Assembly: GCF_013185195.1 (NCBI RefSeq)
Contig: NZ_JAAZWC010000017.1
Coordinates: 52,640-116,639 of the forward strand
Direction of reading: 5' to 3'
DNA from: Saccharibacillus qingshengii
Lineage (GTDB): Bacteria; Bacillota; Bacilli; Paenibacillales; Paenibacillaceae
Length of the DNA stretch: 64,000 nt
Part shown: positions 46,217 to 54,761 of the stretch, one piece after another
How the letters are laid out: each line of letters opens with the position of its first letter
How positions within the stretch are numbered: position 1 is the stretch's first letter
Position numbers and translations under genes: made by a program
Notes under the pieces: model-generated
Seen by the model: only the letters and a program-made list of their open reading frames with translations
Told to the model about the DNA's origin: nothing
Databases searched by the model: none

Positions 46217-48225
46217 TCGCAGCCAAACGAACAGGATTTATCCCGATCAACGCACTGCTGATGCTCGTCGTCATTCTGCACTTTTATCCCTTGAAAATGG
46301 GATTGTCGTCTTTTTTTACCGATACCTGCTTCGCTATTTTGCTTACGCTGCTCGGTACATTTATCTATCTATGTACAACGAAAACGATGTCCAGCTTGTT
46401 GTTCCTGCTTCTCATGTATATGTCCGCCTGGATCATGATTTTGATCAATGTTCCTTCTTATTTTTATGGGGGAATTGCAGTCATACTGATGAGTATTGCT
46501 CCCAATCTTCTGTTTGTGTTTTTCGTGTATTTTACTGAACTCCCCCGAAAAAAGGTGTATTACAGGTGGAACTTTTGGCTGTTGAACGTCGCAGCCGCGA
46601 CCATGCTTGCGTTATTGAGTTTTCAAACCCTGCTTAAGTACGTCTTTTTCTTTCATGTAATATTTGGAATCGTCGCATGTGTCCGGATCTCCATGCACTA
46701 TCGCACTAAACAGCGGCAGACTCTGAATCGGGAGCGTACGCTTCTAAACACGGCTATTTTTGTTTCTTTCGCGCCGTTCCTTTCAAGCTATTTGTTTTTT
46801 AGACTCTGGATTCCGGCAGAGTTTCGTTTTTTTTCAATCTATACGCTTATCGCTTTGCCGGTGGCCGTTGGTTATATTTTGATCAAACGAAGTGGGCTGC
46901 AGACCCGATATAACTATCTGCTTATTCTGCGGTTGACGTCCATTGCGTTAGCCGGAACTTTTTTGTTTGTCGGTTTTTCTTATTATGTAGTCGAATTGAC
47001 GGTGTTCGATTCTTTACTGCTTCTGCTTATCGCTTCAATAACGGTATATGCCTACTTGACGGCGCAAAAAGGAATATCGAATCGGCAGCTGCAAACGGTA
47101 AGCCGTACCAAAGAAAAGCTGGAGAAAGAACGTCTGGATATCCTGCAAAAAATCACGTACGACCACTATTTGACTGCGCTCACCGGATTAATCAAGCAGT
47201 TGATCGAAAAAACGATGCCCCTGGACGGAACGCTGATTATTTGGAAAGAAGAAGAGCGCAATTATACGTTGGAACAAAGCGGCATTTTCGAAGATTTTTC
47301 GTTGGATCAACTCAACCAGGGACAGCTGCACGAGCATATTGAAAACATAACGATCGATGGCGAGCTGTATTTCGCTTTTCCGCTGCTGTACAAAAAGACG
47401 CTGAACGGATGGATGATTGTCGGTCACAAATCGTCCGGTGGCAAATTCACCGTACAGGAAGTCGAAACGCTTTCTCTGCTGGCGGACACCGTCTGCGAAA
47501 TTTTTAAAACGACCGAGATTTTGCAGGAGAACCAGCGGCGTTATGTTTATCTGCCGAGTCTGCGTTACGAGGATTATCAGAACGTGAATATCACTCGCAG
47601 CACAGAGAAGATTCGCAAAGAGATGGCCCTGTATTTGCATGACGATATCCTGCAATCGATCCTGGCTGTGCGTCATATGTGCGAAGCCATAAGCGGCGTC
47701 GACCCGGAAATCCGGGCGCTTATCGTGGATACGCTCGACGAGCTGAACGGATCGATTCGCGACAAGATGTTCGATGTGTATCCGACTACGCTGCAGGATC
47801 TGGGCCTATACCAGAGCTTGGGCGTTCTCTGCCGCAAGCTGCAGGAAGAAGCGGTCGGGCAGCCCGACCTCAGAATCAGGCTGGAAGCCGAGATGGAGCT
47901 GGAAGTGGAAGAAGAGCTTGAATATACGGTTTTTCGCACGGTCAAAGAACTGCTGAAAAACGCCGTCAAACATGCCGAAGCGAACGAAATCGTGGTTTCT
48001 TTGGACATATCGGATGAAGGTGTACTGCTGGGGGATGTCGTGGACGACGGCAAAGGATTCGATATCGAACGTCAGTTGGGCGCGCCGGTAGAAGGCAACC
48101 ATATCGGTCTGCTCTCCGTCAAGCAGGAGATGAACTCGCTGGGCGGGGAACTGACGATTCGCCATAACGTGGACGCCGGCATGCATATTCATTTCAAGAT
48201 TCCGCTTGAGAGGATGGGGCAATAA
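46213..48225 (+). CDS. ComP-like membrane sensor histidine kinase
   Basis: 670 residues. The N-terminal 300 residues hold about eight to ten hydrophobic helices, as in ComP (no PDZ domain seen). A GAF-like linker (about 330-440) follows, then a HisKA_3 domain with the phospho-His in LYLHDDILQSIL at residue 476. The HATPase domain has N-box VKELLKNAVKHA, G1 VVDDGKGFD and G2 GNHIGLLSVKQEM. The membrane part is more AT-rich than the flanking genes. Likely senses the modified peptide. SD GGAGG before the ATG; coupled to comQ. Confidence 0.82.
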   Translation: MIAAKRTGFIPINALLMLVVILHFYPLKMGLSSFFTDTCFAILLTLLGTFIYLCTTKTMSSLLFLLLMYMSAWIMILINVPSYFYGGIAVILMSIAPNLLFVFFVYFTELPRKKVYYRWNFWLLNVAAATMLALLSFQTLLKYVFFFHVIFGIVACVRISMHYRTKQRQTLNRERTLLNTAIFVSFAPFLSSYLFFRLWIPAEFRFFSIYTLIALPVAVGYILIKRSGLQTRYNYLLILRLTSIALAGTFLFVGFSYYVVELTVFDSLLLLLIASITVYAYLTAQKGISNRQLQTVSRTKEKLEKERLDILQKITYDHYLTALTGLIKQLIEKTMPLDGTLIIWKEEERNYTLEQSGIFEDFSLDQLNQGQLHEHIENITIDGELYFAFPLLYKKTLNGWMIVGHKSSGGKFTVQEVETLSLLADTVCEIFKTTEILQENQRRYVYLPSLRYEDYQNVNITRSTEKIRKEMALYLHDDILQSILAVRHMCEAISGVDPEIRALIVDTLDELNGSIRDKMFDVYPTTLQDLGLYQSLGVLCRKLQEEAVGQPDLRIRLEAEMELEVEEELEYTVFRTVKELLKNAVKHAEANEIVVSLDISDEGVLLGDVVDDGKGFDIERQLGAPVEGNHIGLLSVKQEMNSLGGELTIRHNVDAGMHIHFKIPLERMGQ

Positions 48226-48226
48226 C

Positions 48227-48829
48227 ATGCATATTATTTTGGTCGATGATCATAAACTGTTTGCCAAAAGCCTGGAGATTTCGCTGAAGGAGCGCGTAGA
48301 CAAATTCGAGGTACTGACTTCGCCGGAAGGCTTGTCGAAACTGCTGGCGCAAAAGATGCCCGATGTGCTGGTGCTCGATATTCATATGGGCAGCCATAAC
48401 GGACTCGAAGTGGCGCAGGAGATGCTGCAGGAATATCCGGACCTAAAGATTGTATTTCTGTCCGGCTATGACCTGCTGGAGTATCATAACCGGGCGATCG
48501 AGATCGGTGCGAAAGGATTCATCAACAAAAACATTTCCATTCACGATCTGATCGATCAGGTGGAACGCGTATGCCGGGGAGGCATGATCTTCCCGCGCAG
48601 CGCGTCCGATTCGGAAGTCGTGCCGCTGACGTCAAGAGAAAAGGAAGTGCTGCAGCTGATGGCCGAAGGACTGCGGCAGCAGGATGTGGCCGACCGACTG
48701 TTCATCAGCCGACGGACGGTCAACAACCATATCCAAACCATCAATGAGAAGTTTCAGGTGAATTCGACGGTGTCGGCGATCGTCAAAGGCATTGAACTCG
48801 GTATCATCAGCGTGAATTTTCGTACATAA
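48227..48829 (+). CDS. ComA-like response regulator (NarL/LuxR family)
   Basis: 200 residues. The receiver domain has VDDHK at 6-10 and phospho-Asp51 in VLVLDIHMGSHNG. The C-terminal LuxR helix-turn-helix is LTSREKEVLQLMAEGLRQQDVADRLFISRRTVNNHIQTINEKF. The ATG at 48227 is one base after the kinase stop. Most likely phosphorylated by that kinase and binding the ComA-box-like site in front of comQ. Ends the three-gene operon before a terminator. Confidence 0.85.
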   Translation: MHIILVDDHKLFAKSLEISLKERVDKFEVLTSPEGLSKLLAQKMPDVLVLDIHMGSHNGLEVAQEMLQEYPDLKIVFLSGYDLLEYHNRAIEIGAKGFINKNISIHDLIDQVERVCRGGMIFPRSASDSEVVPLTSREKEVLQLMAEGLRQQDVADRLFISRRTVNNHIQTINEKFQVNSTVSAIVKGIELGIISVNFRT

Positions 48830-48844
48830 ATCGGTTGGTTGACG

Positions 48845-48872
48845 AAGCCCGTCTGAGGACGGGCTTTTTTTG
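48845..48872 (+). terminator. intrinsic terminator after the response regulator gene
   Basis: The stem AAGCCCGTC/GGACGGGCTT, with a TGA loop, is followed by seven T residues. It separates the signalling operon from the peptide operon. Confidence 0.88.
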
Positions 48873-48891
48873 TGCTGGATTTTATTCAAAA

Positions 48892-48935
48892 TTGCACAAA
48901 ATACTCGTTTTCGAATTCTAAACCTGTCGTAAACT
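48892..48935 (+). promoter_or_regulatory. possible promoter region of the peptide operon
   Basis: Two weak options are TTGCAC (48892) with TTCTAA (48916), and TTTTCG (48908) with TAAACT (48930). No clear ComA box is present, so direct control by the neighbouring regulator is not shown by sequence. Confidence 0.3.
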
Positions 48936-48963
48936 GAGTTCAACAAAGCAAAGGAGGTCGCAC

Positions 48964-49140
48964 ATGAATAACGAACTTTGGAGTTATGTTCAGAAACTTA
49001 AAACGGGGAATTTACAGGTGGCTGACCTGAACGGATGTGTATCGACGAATACTAATTTTTTACTTAAAGAAGTCTTCAACGATAAAGACAAAAAAAGAAG
49101 CATTTGGGCAAGCATGGACGATCGATTTTTGAGTTGGTAA
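48964..49140 (+). CDS. ComX-like pheromone precursor (candidate)
   Basis: 58 residues, below usual ORF cut-offs. The strong SD AAAGGAGGT lies 7 bp before the ATG. Features shared with ComX precursors are length, a middle LKTGNLQVADLNGC segment recalling the ComX LKxxxxxxxxGxD region, and a Trp near the C-terminus; here Trp58 is the very last residue and Trp48 lies ten residues before it. ComX normally lies between comQ and comP, but here it is after the ComA-like gene and first in the peptide operon. It could instead be an unrelated RiPP-linked peptide; there is no close match by eye. Confidence 0.6.
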   Translation: MNNELWSYVQKLKTGNLQVADLNGCVSTNTNFLLKEVFNDKDKKRSIWASMDDRFLSW

Positions 49141-49157
49141 ACATGAAGGAGACCTTT

Positions 49158-50066
49158 ATGAAAATAAACGAAAATTTCGTTGTGGAAACGATGGGCGATA
49201 ACCGTTACTTCTTCTCTAATCGGGAAAACGGAAAAGGCTATTACATAACCGGTCGGCTGGAGCTGGACGAAGCTTTGCTTCTCGAAAAGCAGCCTCCTTC
49301 ACTGATCCAAATCGGTTATCTGGTCCCTTCGGATCACGAAGTCCGCAAAAGAAACCGAGTAAACGAAATCCTGAACTTCAAAAACGAAACAAATGCCGGG
49401 AAGCTGCTGGGATGGATGATCGTCGGCATTATATTATCTTTTTACAGTATGATATCGCTATTAATAAGTCATAAAGAGATATTTTCGATTCGATTGGATA
49501 CGATGTCCGGGATTCAAGGCGCAGTCCTTTTTTTCCTCGGCATCCTGCTGGTCCATGAAGTCTTCCATATCATCGCGGCAAGGATGCAGCGGATCGAAGT
49601 CGTCAAAGTAGGCTTTCGGATGAAGTATTACTTTTTCCCGATCGTCTATGTGCGCATCCTCGCAACCGGCAATAACCTGAAGCGCGCGAACGTAGCGCTT
49701 GCGGGCAACCTGGCCGATGCGCTGCTGGCAAATCTGTACATGCTGTTGTTCCTGAGTTTCCAAGAGCCGGTCTATGCGATCGCATTCAGCCTGCAGCTGA
49801 CGATGCTGTTCTTCAATTACAATCTGCTGCTGCCGACGGACTTTACGATTTTCTTGCTGTCGCTGATCCGCAAGCCGGACTTCCGGGCGAATGCCATTGC
49901 CTATACCAAGTTCAAGCTCAAAGTGAGCAAGTCGATCAAAGAGAGTCTCTTGAAGGCCGGTGTGTCAACGAAATTCGCTTATCTGGCTTACGGTCTTGTC
50001 TTTTACGGGTTTCTTGCGATGTTGATGATCATGTTCGCCCTGAACGTGTATCGGATTCTGGGATAA
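49158..50066 (+). CDS. M50-type membrane zinc metalloprotease, putative
   Basis: 302 residues. The metal motif HEVFH is at 133-137 within a hydrophobic helix, and ALAGNLADALLANLY gives a possible third ligand (Asp). About six helices lie in residues 82-140, 165-245 and 275-300. Similar M50-like proteases occur in RiPP clusters (for example YydH). It may cut the leader of the precursors or process the ComX-like peptide encoded just upstream. The ATG at 49158 follows AAGGAG; an ATG at 49143 lacks an SD. Confidence 0.75.
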   Translation: MKINENFVVETMGDNRYFFSNRENGKGYYITGRLELDEALLLEKQPPSLIQIGYLVPSDHEVRKRNRVNEILNFKNETNAGKLLGWMIVGIILSFYSMISLLISHKEIFSIRLDTMSGIQGAVLFFLGILLVHEVFHIIAARMQRIEVVKVGFRMKYYFFPIVYVRILATGNNLKRANVALAGNLADALLANLYMLLFLSFQEPVYAIAFSLQLTMLFFNYNLLLPTDFTIFLLSLIRKPDFRANAIAYTKFKLKVSKSIKESLLKAGVSTKFAYLAYGLVFYGFLAMLMIMFALNVYRILG

Positions 50067-50078
50067 GGAGGAACGGCC

Positions 50079-52271
50079 ATGCAGGCGGGAATTTTGTTCA
50101 AAAGAGAATCGCTGTTTCCGTTCGACAAAATAGAACTGCTGAAAAGCGACAAGCTGCGCGGCCTTGGAGAGGCGATCCGTATGGAAAGTGAATTGACCGA
50201 GCTGCGAAGGCGGATCGAAGACCGGATCAAAGACTCCAAGGAACGGCTGTACGCGGAAGACCGGCAGATCGAACTTAAGCTGCTGATGCGCTTGAAAGGG
50301 AAGAACCTGCTTCAAGGCGAAGCGAAGCGGGCCGAAATCAGGCGTCATCCCGCACTGGAAGAGATCGCGGATCTGCTGGATGAGTATGCGGAGGAGGCCG
50401 AAGCGCTGGATAGTCTGCGGCGCGGGATCGAAGACGAATTCAACCAGCCCGACCCGATGGACTTCTTTTTCGAAGACGAGTTTTTCCGGGAAGCGCTCAA
50501 GTATACAAACGTCGACTTTTACGAGCAGGGCTTGGGCCAAAAAGGAAGCAGTCAACACCGCGAACGGACCAAACGCTCGCGGCTGGAGACCCGGTACAAC
50601 TATGTGCAGCGCGCCACGGTCAAGACGAGTCCGCTCAGCTACTTCGGCGTGACGACCTACCGGGATTCGCAGTCTGCGGAGATCGCGAAATACGGCCTGA
50701 ATACGCTGATCAAGACGCTGCTGCTTCAAGCAATCTCGATGGACGCAGACCGGCGGCATCGTTTGACCTATACGTTCTCGCCGATCGTAAGGGATGCGAA
50801 CGACCGTATTATGGGCCTGTATTTCGAGAAACAGATGCTGCACCGCGATTTCGGCTGGCTGTTGAAGCAGGAAGATATCCTGCATCAGAAAGTGTATGTA
50901 GCGCTGAACGAGAAAAGGCAAAATGCGGCGCCGGAACTGGAATACGCAGAGCTTGCGCGGCTTGTGAGCGAAGACAAACGGATCGATATCGACAGTCTGA
51001 TTGCCAACAACCTCGCCGTACCGGCATACAGCCTGTACCTGAACGACGAGGCCGTGTTCCTTCAACTCGTACAGGAACTGTTCGGAGCCGCCTGGCGCGA
51101 CCGATTCGCGGCTGCGGCGGCAGGAACGCTGGCGCGCAACGATCCGGGCAGCGAGATGATCGGTTATATCGCGGACAAGCTCGAGAGCAAATATCCGGTT
51201 GATCTGCCGGGCATGCTGGCCAAGATGCCGCTGTTCTACCATAACGTGATCCGCCGCGAGGCTTTCGATTTCCCTGTCATCCCGAAGGAGCGGCGCAGGA
51301 CCCTGCTGTCGGAATTCCTCTCGGTCAACGAGCGGGGAAGATGTATTCGCAATTATATCCACAGCGGCTATCGACGCTTCGCAGAGCGCAGCCTGCTGGA
51401 AATCATCTGTATCGTCAAGCAGGAGATGCTTGATCATACTTTCGATTATGAGGCGTACAATTATCCGTCGATTCCGGATCAGAAGAAGAACATGCTGCTG
51501 TTTTTCCAGCTCGACGACCAGTCCAATCTGGTGCTGAACAATATCGCTTCCGGCTCGGGACATCTGATTGCCCGTGACGCCGACGCGTTCTCCCCGGAAC
51601 TCGCGGAGCAGTATCGCCATCACTGCGAGCGCATCTTCACCCGTCCGTACCCGGTGTACGAAGTGGTGATCGACGAAGAGATTTCGAACAAGATCGACGT
51701 AGGCAAAAGCAGCCTGCCGCAGGTCAAATGGCCGGCCGATTTCGCCCAAATCCGGACGGCGCTGACCGAAGACGGCGAACTGTGCTTCGAGTACCGCGGA
51801 GAGCGCATCAACCTGACTTATCAAGGAACCGTTCCTTTTCATTTATTCCAGGGAGCCAAACGCATTCTGATGGACCTAATCCATCCCTGGAAAGTCGAAT
51901 ACGCCAAGATCAAGCATTACAATGCTCCTTTCCGGCAGGAATACGAGCTGAAGCTGACGCAGCTGCAGCTCGGCGAGAAGCCCCGGAGCGATGCCGCTTT
52001 TGCGGAAAAGCTGACGCTGCTGTTTGAGCAGAACGGTTATCCGTCCGACTTTTTTATCAAAGAAAAAAAGGCGGGTTACGCGCTGCCGGGCAAGCCGGTC
52101 TGGATGTCGCTGCATTCGCCGGTGTCGATCAAGCTGCTGCGCAAGCTGCTGGAAGAAGGCAAAACGTTCGGCATCACGGCTGTGTTCCCCGACGCCCGGG
52201 CTTACGGCCGGAACGGACGCTGCGTCGAATATGGGCAATTTATCGTTGAAGGTGATGAATATGTGGTATAG
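50079..52271 (+). CDS. lantibiotic dehydratase, glutamylation (LanB N-terminal) part
   Basis: 730 residues, the length of a split LanB N-terminal protein. These enzymes use glutamyl-tRNA to glutamylate Ser/Thr of a precursor peptide. Family features include the TSPLSYFGVT stretch near residue 190 and LSVNERGRCIRNYIHSGYRRF near 410; the C-terminal part carries PLPQVKWP-like segments. No elimination domain is fused; it is supplied by the next gene, which overlaps by 11 bp. SD AAGGAGGAAC before the ATG. Confidence 0.85.
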   Translation: MQAGILFKRESLFPFDKIELLKSDKLRGLGEAIRMESELTELRRRIEDRIKDSKERLYAEDRQIELKLLMRLKGKNLLQGEAKRAEIRRHPALEEIADLLDEYAEEAEALDSLRRGIEDEFNQPDPMDFFFEDEFFREALKYTNVDFYEQGLGQKGSSQHRERTKRSRLETRYNYVQRATVKTSPLSYFGVTTYRDSQSAEIAKYGLNTLIKTLLLQAISMDADRRHRLTYTFSPIVRDANDRIMGLYFEKQMLHRDFGWLLKQEDILHQKVYVALNEKRQNAAPELEYAELARLVSEDKRIDIDSLIANNLAVPAYSLYLNDEAVFLQLVQELFGAAWRDRFAAAAAGTLARNDPGSEMIGYIADKLESKYPVDLPGMLAKMPLFYHNVIRREAFDFPVIPKERRRTLLSEFLSVNERGRCIRNYIHSGYRRFAERSLLEIICIVKQEMLDHTFDYEAYNYPSIPDQKKNMLLFFQLDDQSNLVLNNIASGSGHLIARDADAFSPELAEQYRHHCERIFTRPYPVYEVVIDEEISNKIDVGKSSLPQVKWPADFAQIRTALTEDGELCFEYRGERINLTYQGTVPFHLFQGAKRILMDLIHPWKVEYAKIKHYNAPFRQEYELKLTQLQLGEKPRSDAAFAEKLTLLFEQNGYPSDFFIKEKKAGYALPGKPVWMSLHSPVSIKLLRKLLEEGKTFGITAVFPDARAYGRNGRCVEYGQFIVEGDEYVV

Positions 52272-52956
52272 CTTTCACATTTACGGGATCAGCCCCGAAG
52301 AGTTTTTGGAAACAATGAACCGCAACCGTCTCGACCGCAAGTACTTTTTTATCAACTATATCGACTATAACGGCTTTCATATCCGGCTTCGCTTGTTCCT
52401 GCAGCATGCCCAGGAGAAAAGGGAGTATCAGGCCGCGCTGAGGGAACGGTTCCCGCACTGCAAAGTCGTCGAGAAAATCTACGATCCGGAGTACAACGTA
52501 TACGGCGACTCGCTCAATGTGTACGAAGAATACTCGGCTGCGCTGTCCGCTTATCTGGTGGAGCACGGCCGGGTCGACCGGATGACGATGCTGCTGACGG
52601 TTCGGAAACTGCTGCATGTGTTCGACCGGGCGGATGTTCGCTATCTGCGCTTTCATGTGGCCTGGTGGGAAAAAGGAACCGGCGGACATCTGATCAGCCG
52701 GATCCAAGCTTCGCCCCAAACGGGTACCGGCGAGCATACGCTGGATCGCAAGCTGGAGCGGCTGATCGACGAGTTCGTCGTACCGGGAATCCCCGCGATG
52801 CCCGAAACGTCCAAAGACCGTCTGTGCTTCCAATTTATCCATATGACCCTTAACAAAATGAACTGCACCATCGCGGAAGAAGCGGCGATTTTGAAATGGT
52901 TTTTGAAAACGAAGGAGGAGAACCCGAATGAAATCTCTGGATCATTACTTCTTTAA
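52261..52956 (+). CDS. thiopeptide-type dehydratase elimination protein (SpaB_C domain)
   Basis: 231 residues. The WYSFHIYGISPEEF start, the NYIDYNGFHIRLRL segment and the C-terminal FIHMTLNKM are the SpaB_C (LanB elimination) pattern, with the conserved Arg and His in the last two. The family RYGG tetrapeptide reads VYGD here, so a catalytic Arg may be missing. It removes glutamate from glutamylated Ser/Thr to give dehydro residues, or, in related proteins, performs pyridine-forming cycloaddition. The start at 52261 follows GAAGGTG; 52255 is possible. Overlaps the YcaO gene by 29 bp. Confidence 0.82.
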   Translation: MWYSFHIYGISPEEFLETMNRNRLDRKYFFINYIDYNGFHIRLRLFLQHAQEKREYQAALRERFPHCKVVEKIYDPEYNVYGDSLNVYEEYSAALSAYLVEHGRVDRMTMLLTVRKLLHVFDRADVRYLRFHVAWWEKGTGGHLISRIQASPQTGTGEHTLDRKLERLIDEFVVPGIPAMPETSKDRLCFQFIHMTLNKMNCTIAEEAAILKWFLKTKEENPNEISGSLLL

Positions 52957-54154
52957 GACATACGAATGCTTTCCGGCGAAAGGGATGCAGAATACCCGGA
53001 TCTATATTTCGCGTATCGGCCGGAACGCCGCTGTCGCTTCCGAACGGGAGCTGTACGGTGCAGGCACCGGCGACTCGGTCGAAGAAGCGAGTTTCCTCTC
53101 CAAGATGGAAGCGATCGAGAGGCTCTGCAACAGCCAGACCGTAGCACCGAGTCTGATCGGCAGCCTGGAAGATCTCCAGGATCAGGCGATCGATCTGGCC
53201 CTGTTCCCCCAACTCAGCGAATCGGAGAACAGCTTCAACAAGAATTATCGGACCAAAGGCGTGATGCGCTGGGTGAAATCGTACAATCTGACGCAGCGCA
53301 AACCCGTGTATATTCCGGAAGAGCATATTACGCTGTTTACGAAAAAGAAGTACGACGGCGAAGGGACAACCAACCCGATCTCGACCGGCTGCGCGATCCA
53401 TACCAACTTCTCGGATGCGATTCTCAACGGAGTCTACGAAGTCGTCGAACGGGACGCGATCGCCCTGACCTGGCTGCTTCGTCTGCCGCTCAAAGAGATC
53501 GATGCCCAAGCCCACGGTCTGGACGTCGACATTTTCGACAGCGAATTCCTGGGCCGTGTCCGGCTGTACGATGCCAGTACGGTAGAAGGCATCAAGACCT
53601 TTTGTCTGCGGGCCACGACGCGGCACTGCCGGGAAATCAAAAACGTGCTGATGTTCTCTACGCATGTGGACTCGATGAAAGCGATCGCCAAGCTCAAAAA
53701 GGAACTGATCTCGGTCATGTTCAGCCTATCGGAAAGCGTAGGGCGGAACCGCAACATTATCGACGAAGATGTGCAGGAATTCTACCGCGTCGATCAGGGC
53801 GCTTTGTACATGGCGCATGAAGACCATGCCGACCATTTCGGCTTCCTGGACGACAACGGACAGGCGCCGCTCGACCCCGGAACCGTCGGTCTGTCAAAAC
53901 GGGAAGAACTCGATTTTCTTGTCGAAGCGCTCCGTCTGCGGGGCCATGAGGTCTATGTGACGGATATGACCAACCGGGAATGTCACGAGAACGATCTGCG
54001 CGCAGTCAAGGTAACCATTCCGACCCTTCAGCCGATCTCGTTCGTCCATCGCTCCCGGTATTTGGACAGCCGGCGTATCCAGGGATACGCGGAGCGCCAA
54101 TTCGGCACCTTCGACTTTTCGATGATCAACGACAAACCGCTGGCGTTCTCTTGA
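52928..54154 (+). CDS. YcaO-domain cyclodehydratase (TOMM/azoline-forming)
   Basis: 408 residues. ATP/Mg-binding motifs are KMEAIER at 59-65 and the ExxERD-type EVVERD at 171-176. YcaO proteins activate peptide amides with ATP to form azolines from Cys, Ser or Thr. The C-terminus ends in NDKPLAFS rather than the Pro-rich PxPxP end typical of azoline synthetases, an unusual feature. The ATG at 52928 follows AAGGAGGAG. Needs an E1/F-type partner, provided by the next two genes. Confidence 0.88.
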   Translation: MKSLDHYFFKTYECFPAKGMQNTRIYISRIGRNAAVASERELYGAGTGDSVEEASFLSKMEAIERLCNSQTVAPSLIGSLEDLQDQAIDLALFPQLSESENSFNKNYRTKGVMRWVKSYNLTQRKPVYIPEEHITLFTKKKYDGEGTTNPISTGCAIHTNFSDAILNGVYEVVERDAIALTWLLRLPLKEIDAQAHGLDVDIFDSEFLGRVRLYDASTVEGIKTFCLRATTRHCREIKNVLMFSTHVDSMKAIAKLKKELISVMFSLSESVGRNRNIIDEDVQEFYRVDQGALYMAHEDHADHFGFLDDNGQAPLDPGTVGLSKREELDFLVEALRLRGHEVYVTDMTNRECHENDLRAVKVTIPTLQPISFVHRSRYLDSRRIQGYAERQFGTFDFSMINDKPLAFS

Positions 54155-54178
54155 ACCCGCGCCGAGAGGAGAGTTTTC

Positions 54179-54757
54179 ATGCATAGAATCGCCGTAACCG
54201 GAATCGGGAACGCCCGCAGAAAGATCGCCGAGTCCCTGAGCGGACAAGGGGCTTTCCCGGTCGACTACCCGCTGCGCGAACGTCCCGACGCCGACCTGCT
54301 GTTTGTAGTCTACGACGGCTTGTATATCGATCATTTCCTGGAACAATCGTTCGATTTCGAAGGCGAGATTGTCCCGATCTTTTTTGACACCGACAGGGTC
54401 CTCGTATTCGGTTCCATGAAGCCGGCCTACGAGCCCGGGGAAGTCTGCACCACCTGCATGATCCAGCGGCACAAGGAAATGCAGGGCTATAACGAAATGT
54501 ACGATACCGTATACGGATACTGCGGCTTCGAGAAGATCGATTCCATCCTCGACGAAGAGATCGAAATCTTTGCGGACAAGCTGCTCGAGAATCTGCGCGC
54601 CGGGAAATTCCGGAACGAGGAAACGGTGTACCTGCTGGGCGATTCCTTCTTCGTCCACAAGACCCGGGCCGGTTATACGGGCTGCGGCAAATGCGATTTC
54701 AGAGCCTACGAAACCGATGAACTCGAACGGCTCTTGAGTGCGAAAGGGGTGTCTTAA
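54179..54757 (+). CDS. E1/F-type (Ocin-ThiF-like) partner protein, short form
   Basis: 192 residues. A Rossmann-like N-terminus (IAVTGIGNARRKIAESL, then ADLLFVVYDG) is followed by two zinc-binding CxxC pairs, CTTC at 90-93 and CGKC at 169-172. It matches the catalytic-dead ThiF/E1 half of TOMM leader-binding proteins but lacks the N-terminal winged-helix RRE, which seems to lie in the next gene. SD GAGAGGAGAG before the ATG. No independent function is known. Confidence 0.7.
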   Translation: MHRIAVTGIGNARRKIAESLSGQGAFPVDYPLRERPDADLLFVVYDGLYIDHFLEQSFDFEGEIVPIFFDTDRVLVFGSMKPAYEPGEVCTTCMIQRHKEMQGYNEMYDTVYGYCGFEKIDSILDEEIEIFADKLLENLRAGKFRNEETVYLLGDSFFVHKTRAGYTGCGKCDFRAYETDELERLLSAKGVS

Positions 54758-54761
54758 GCGC

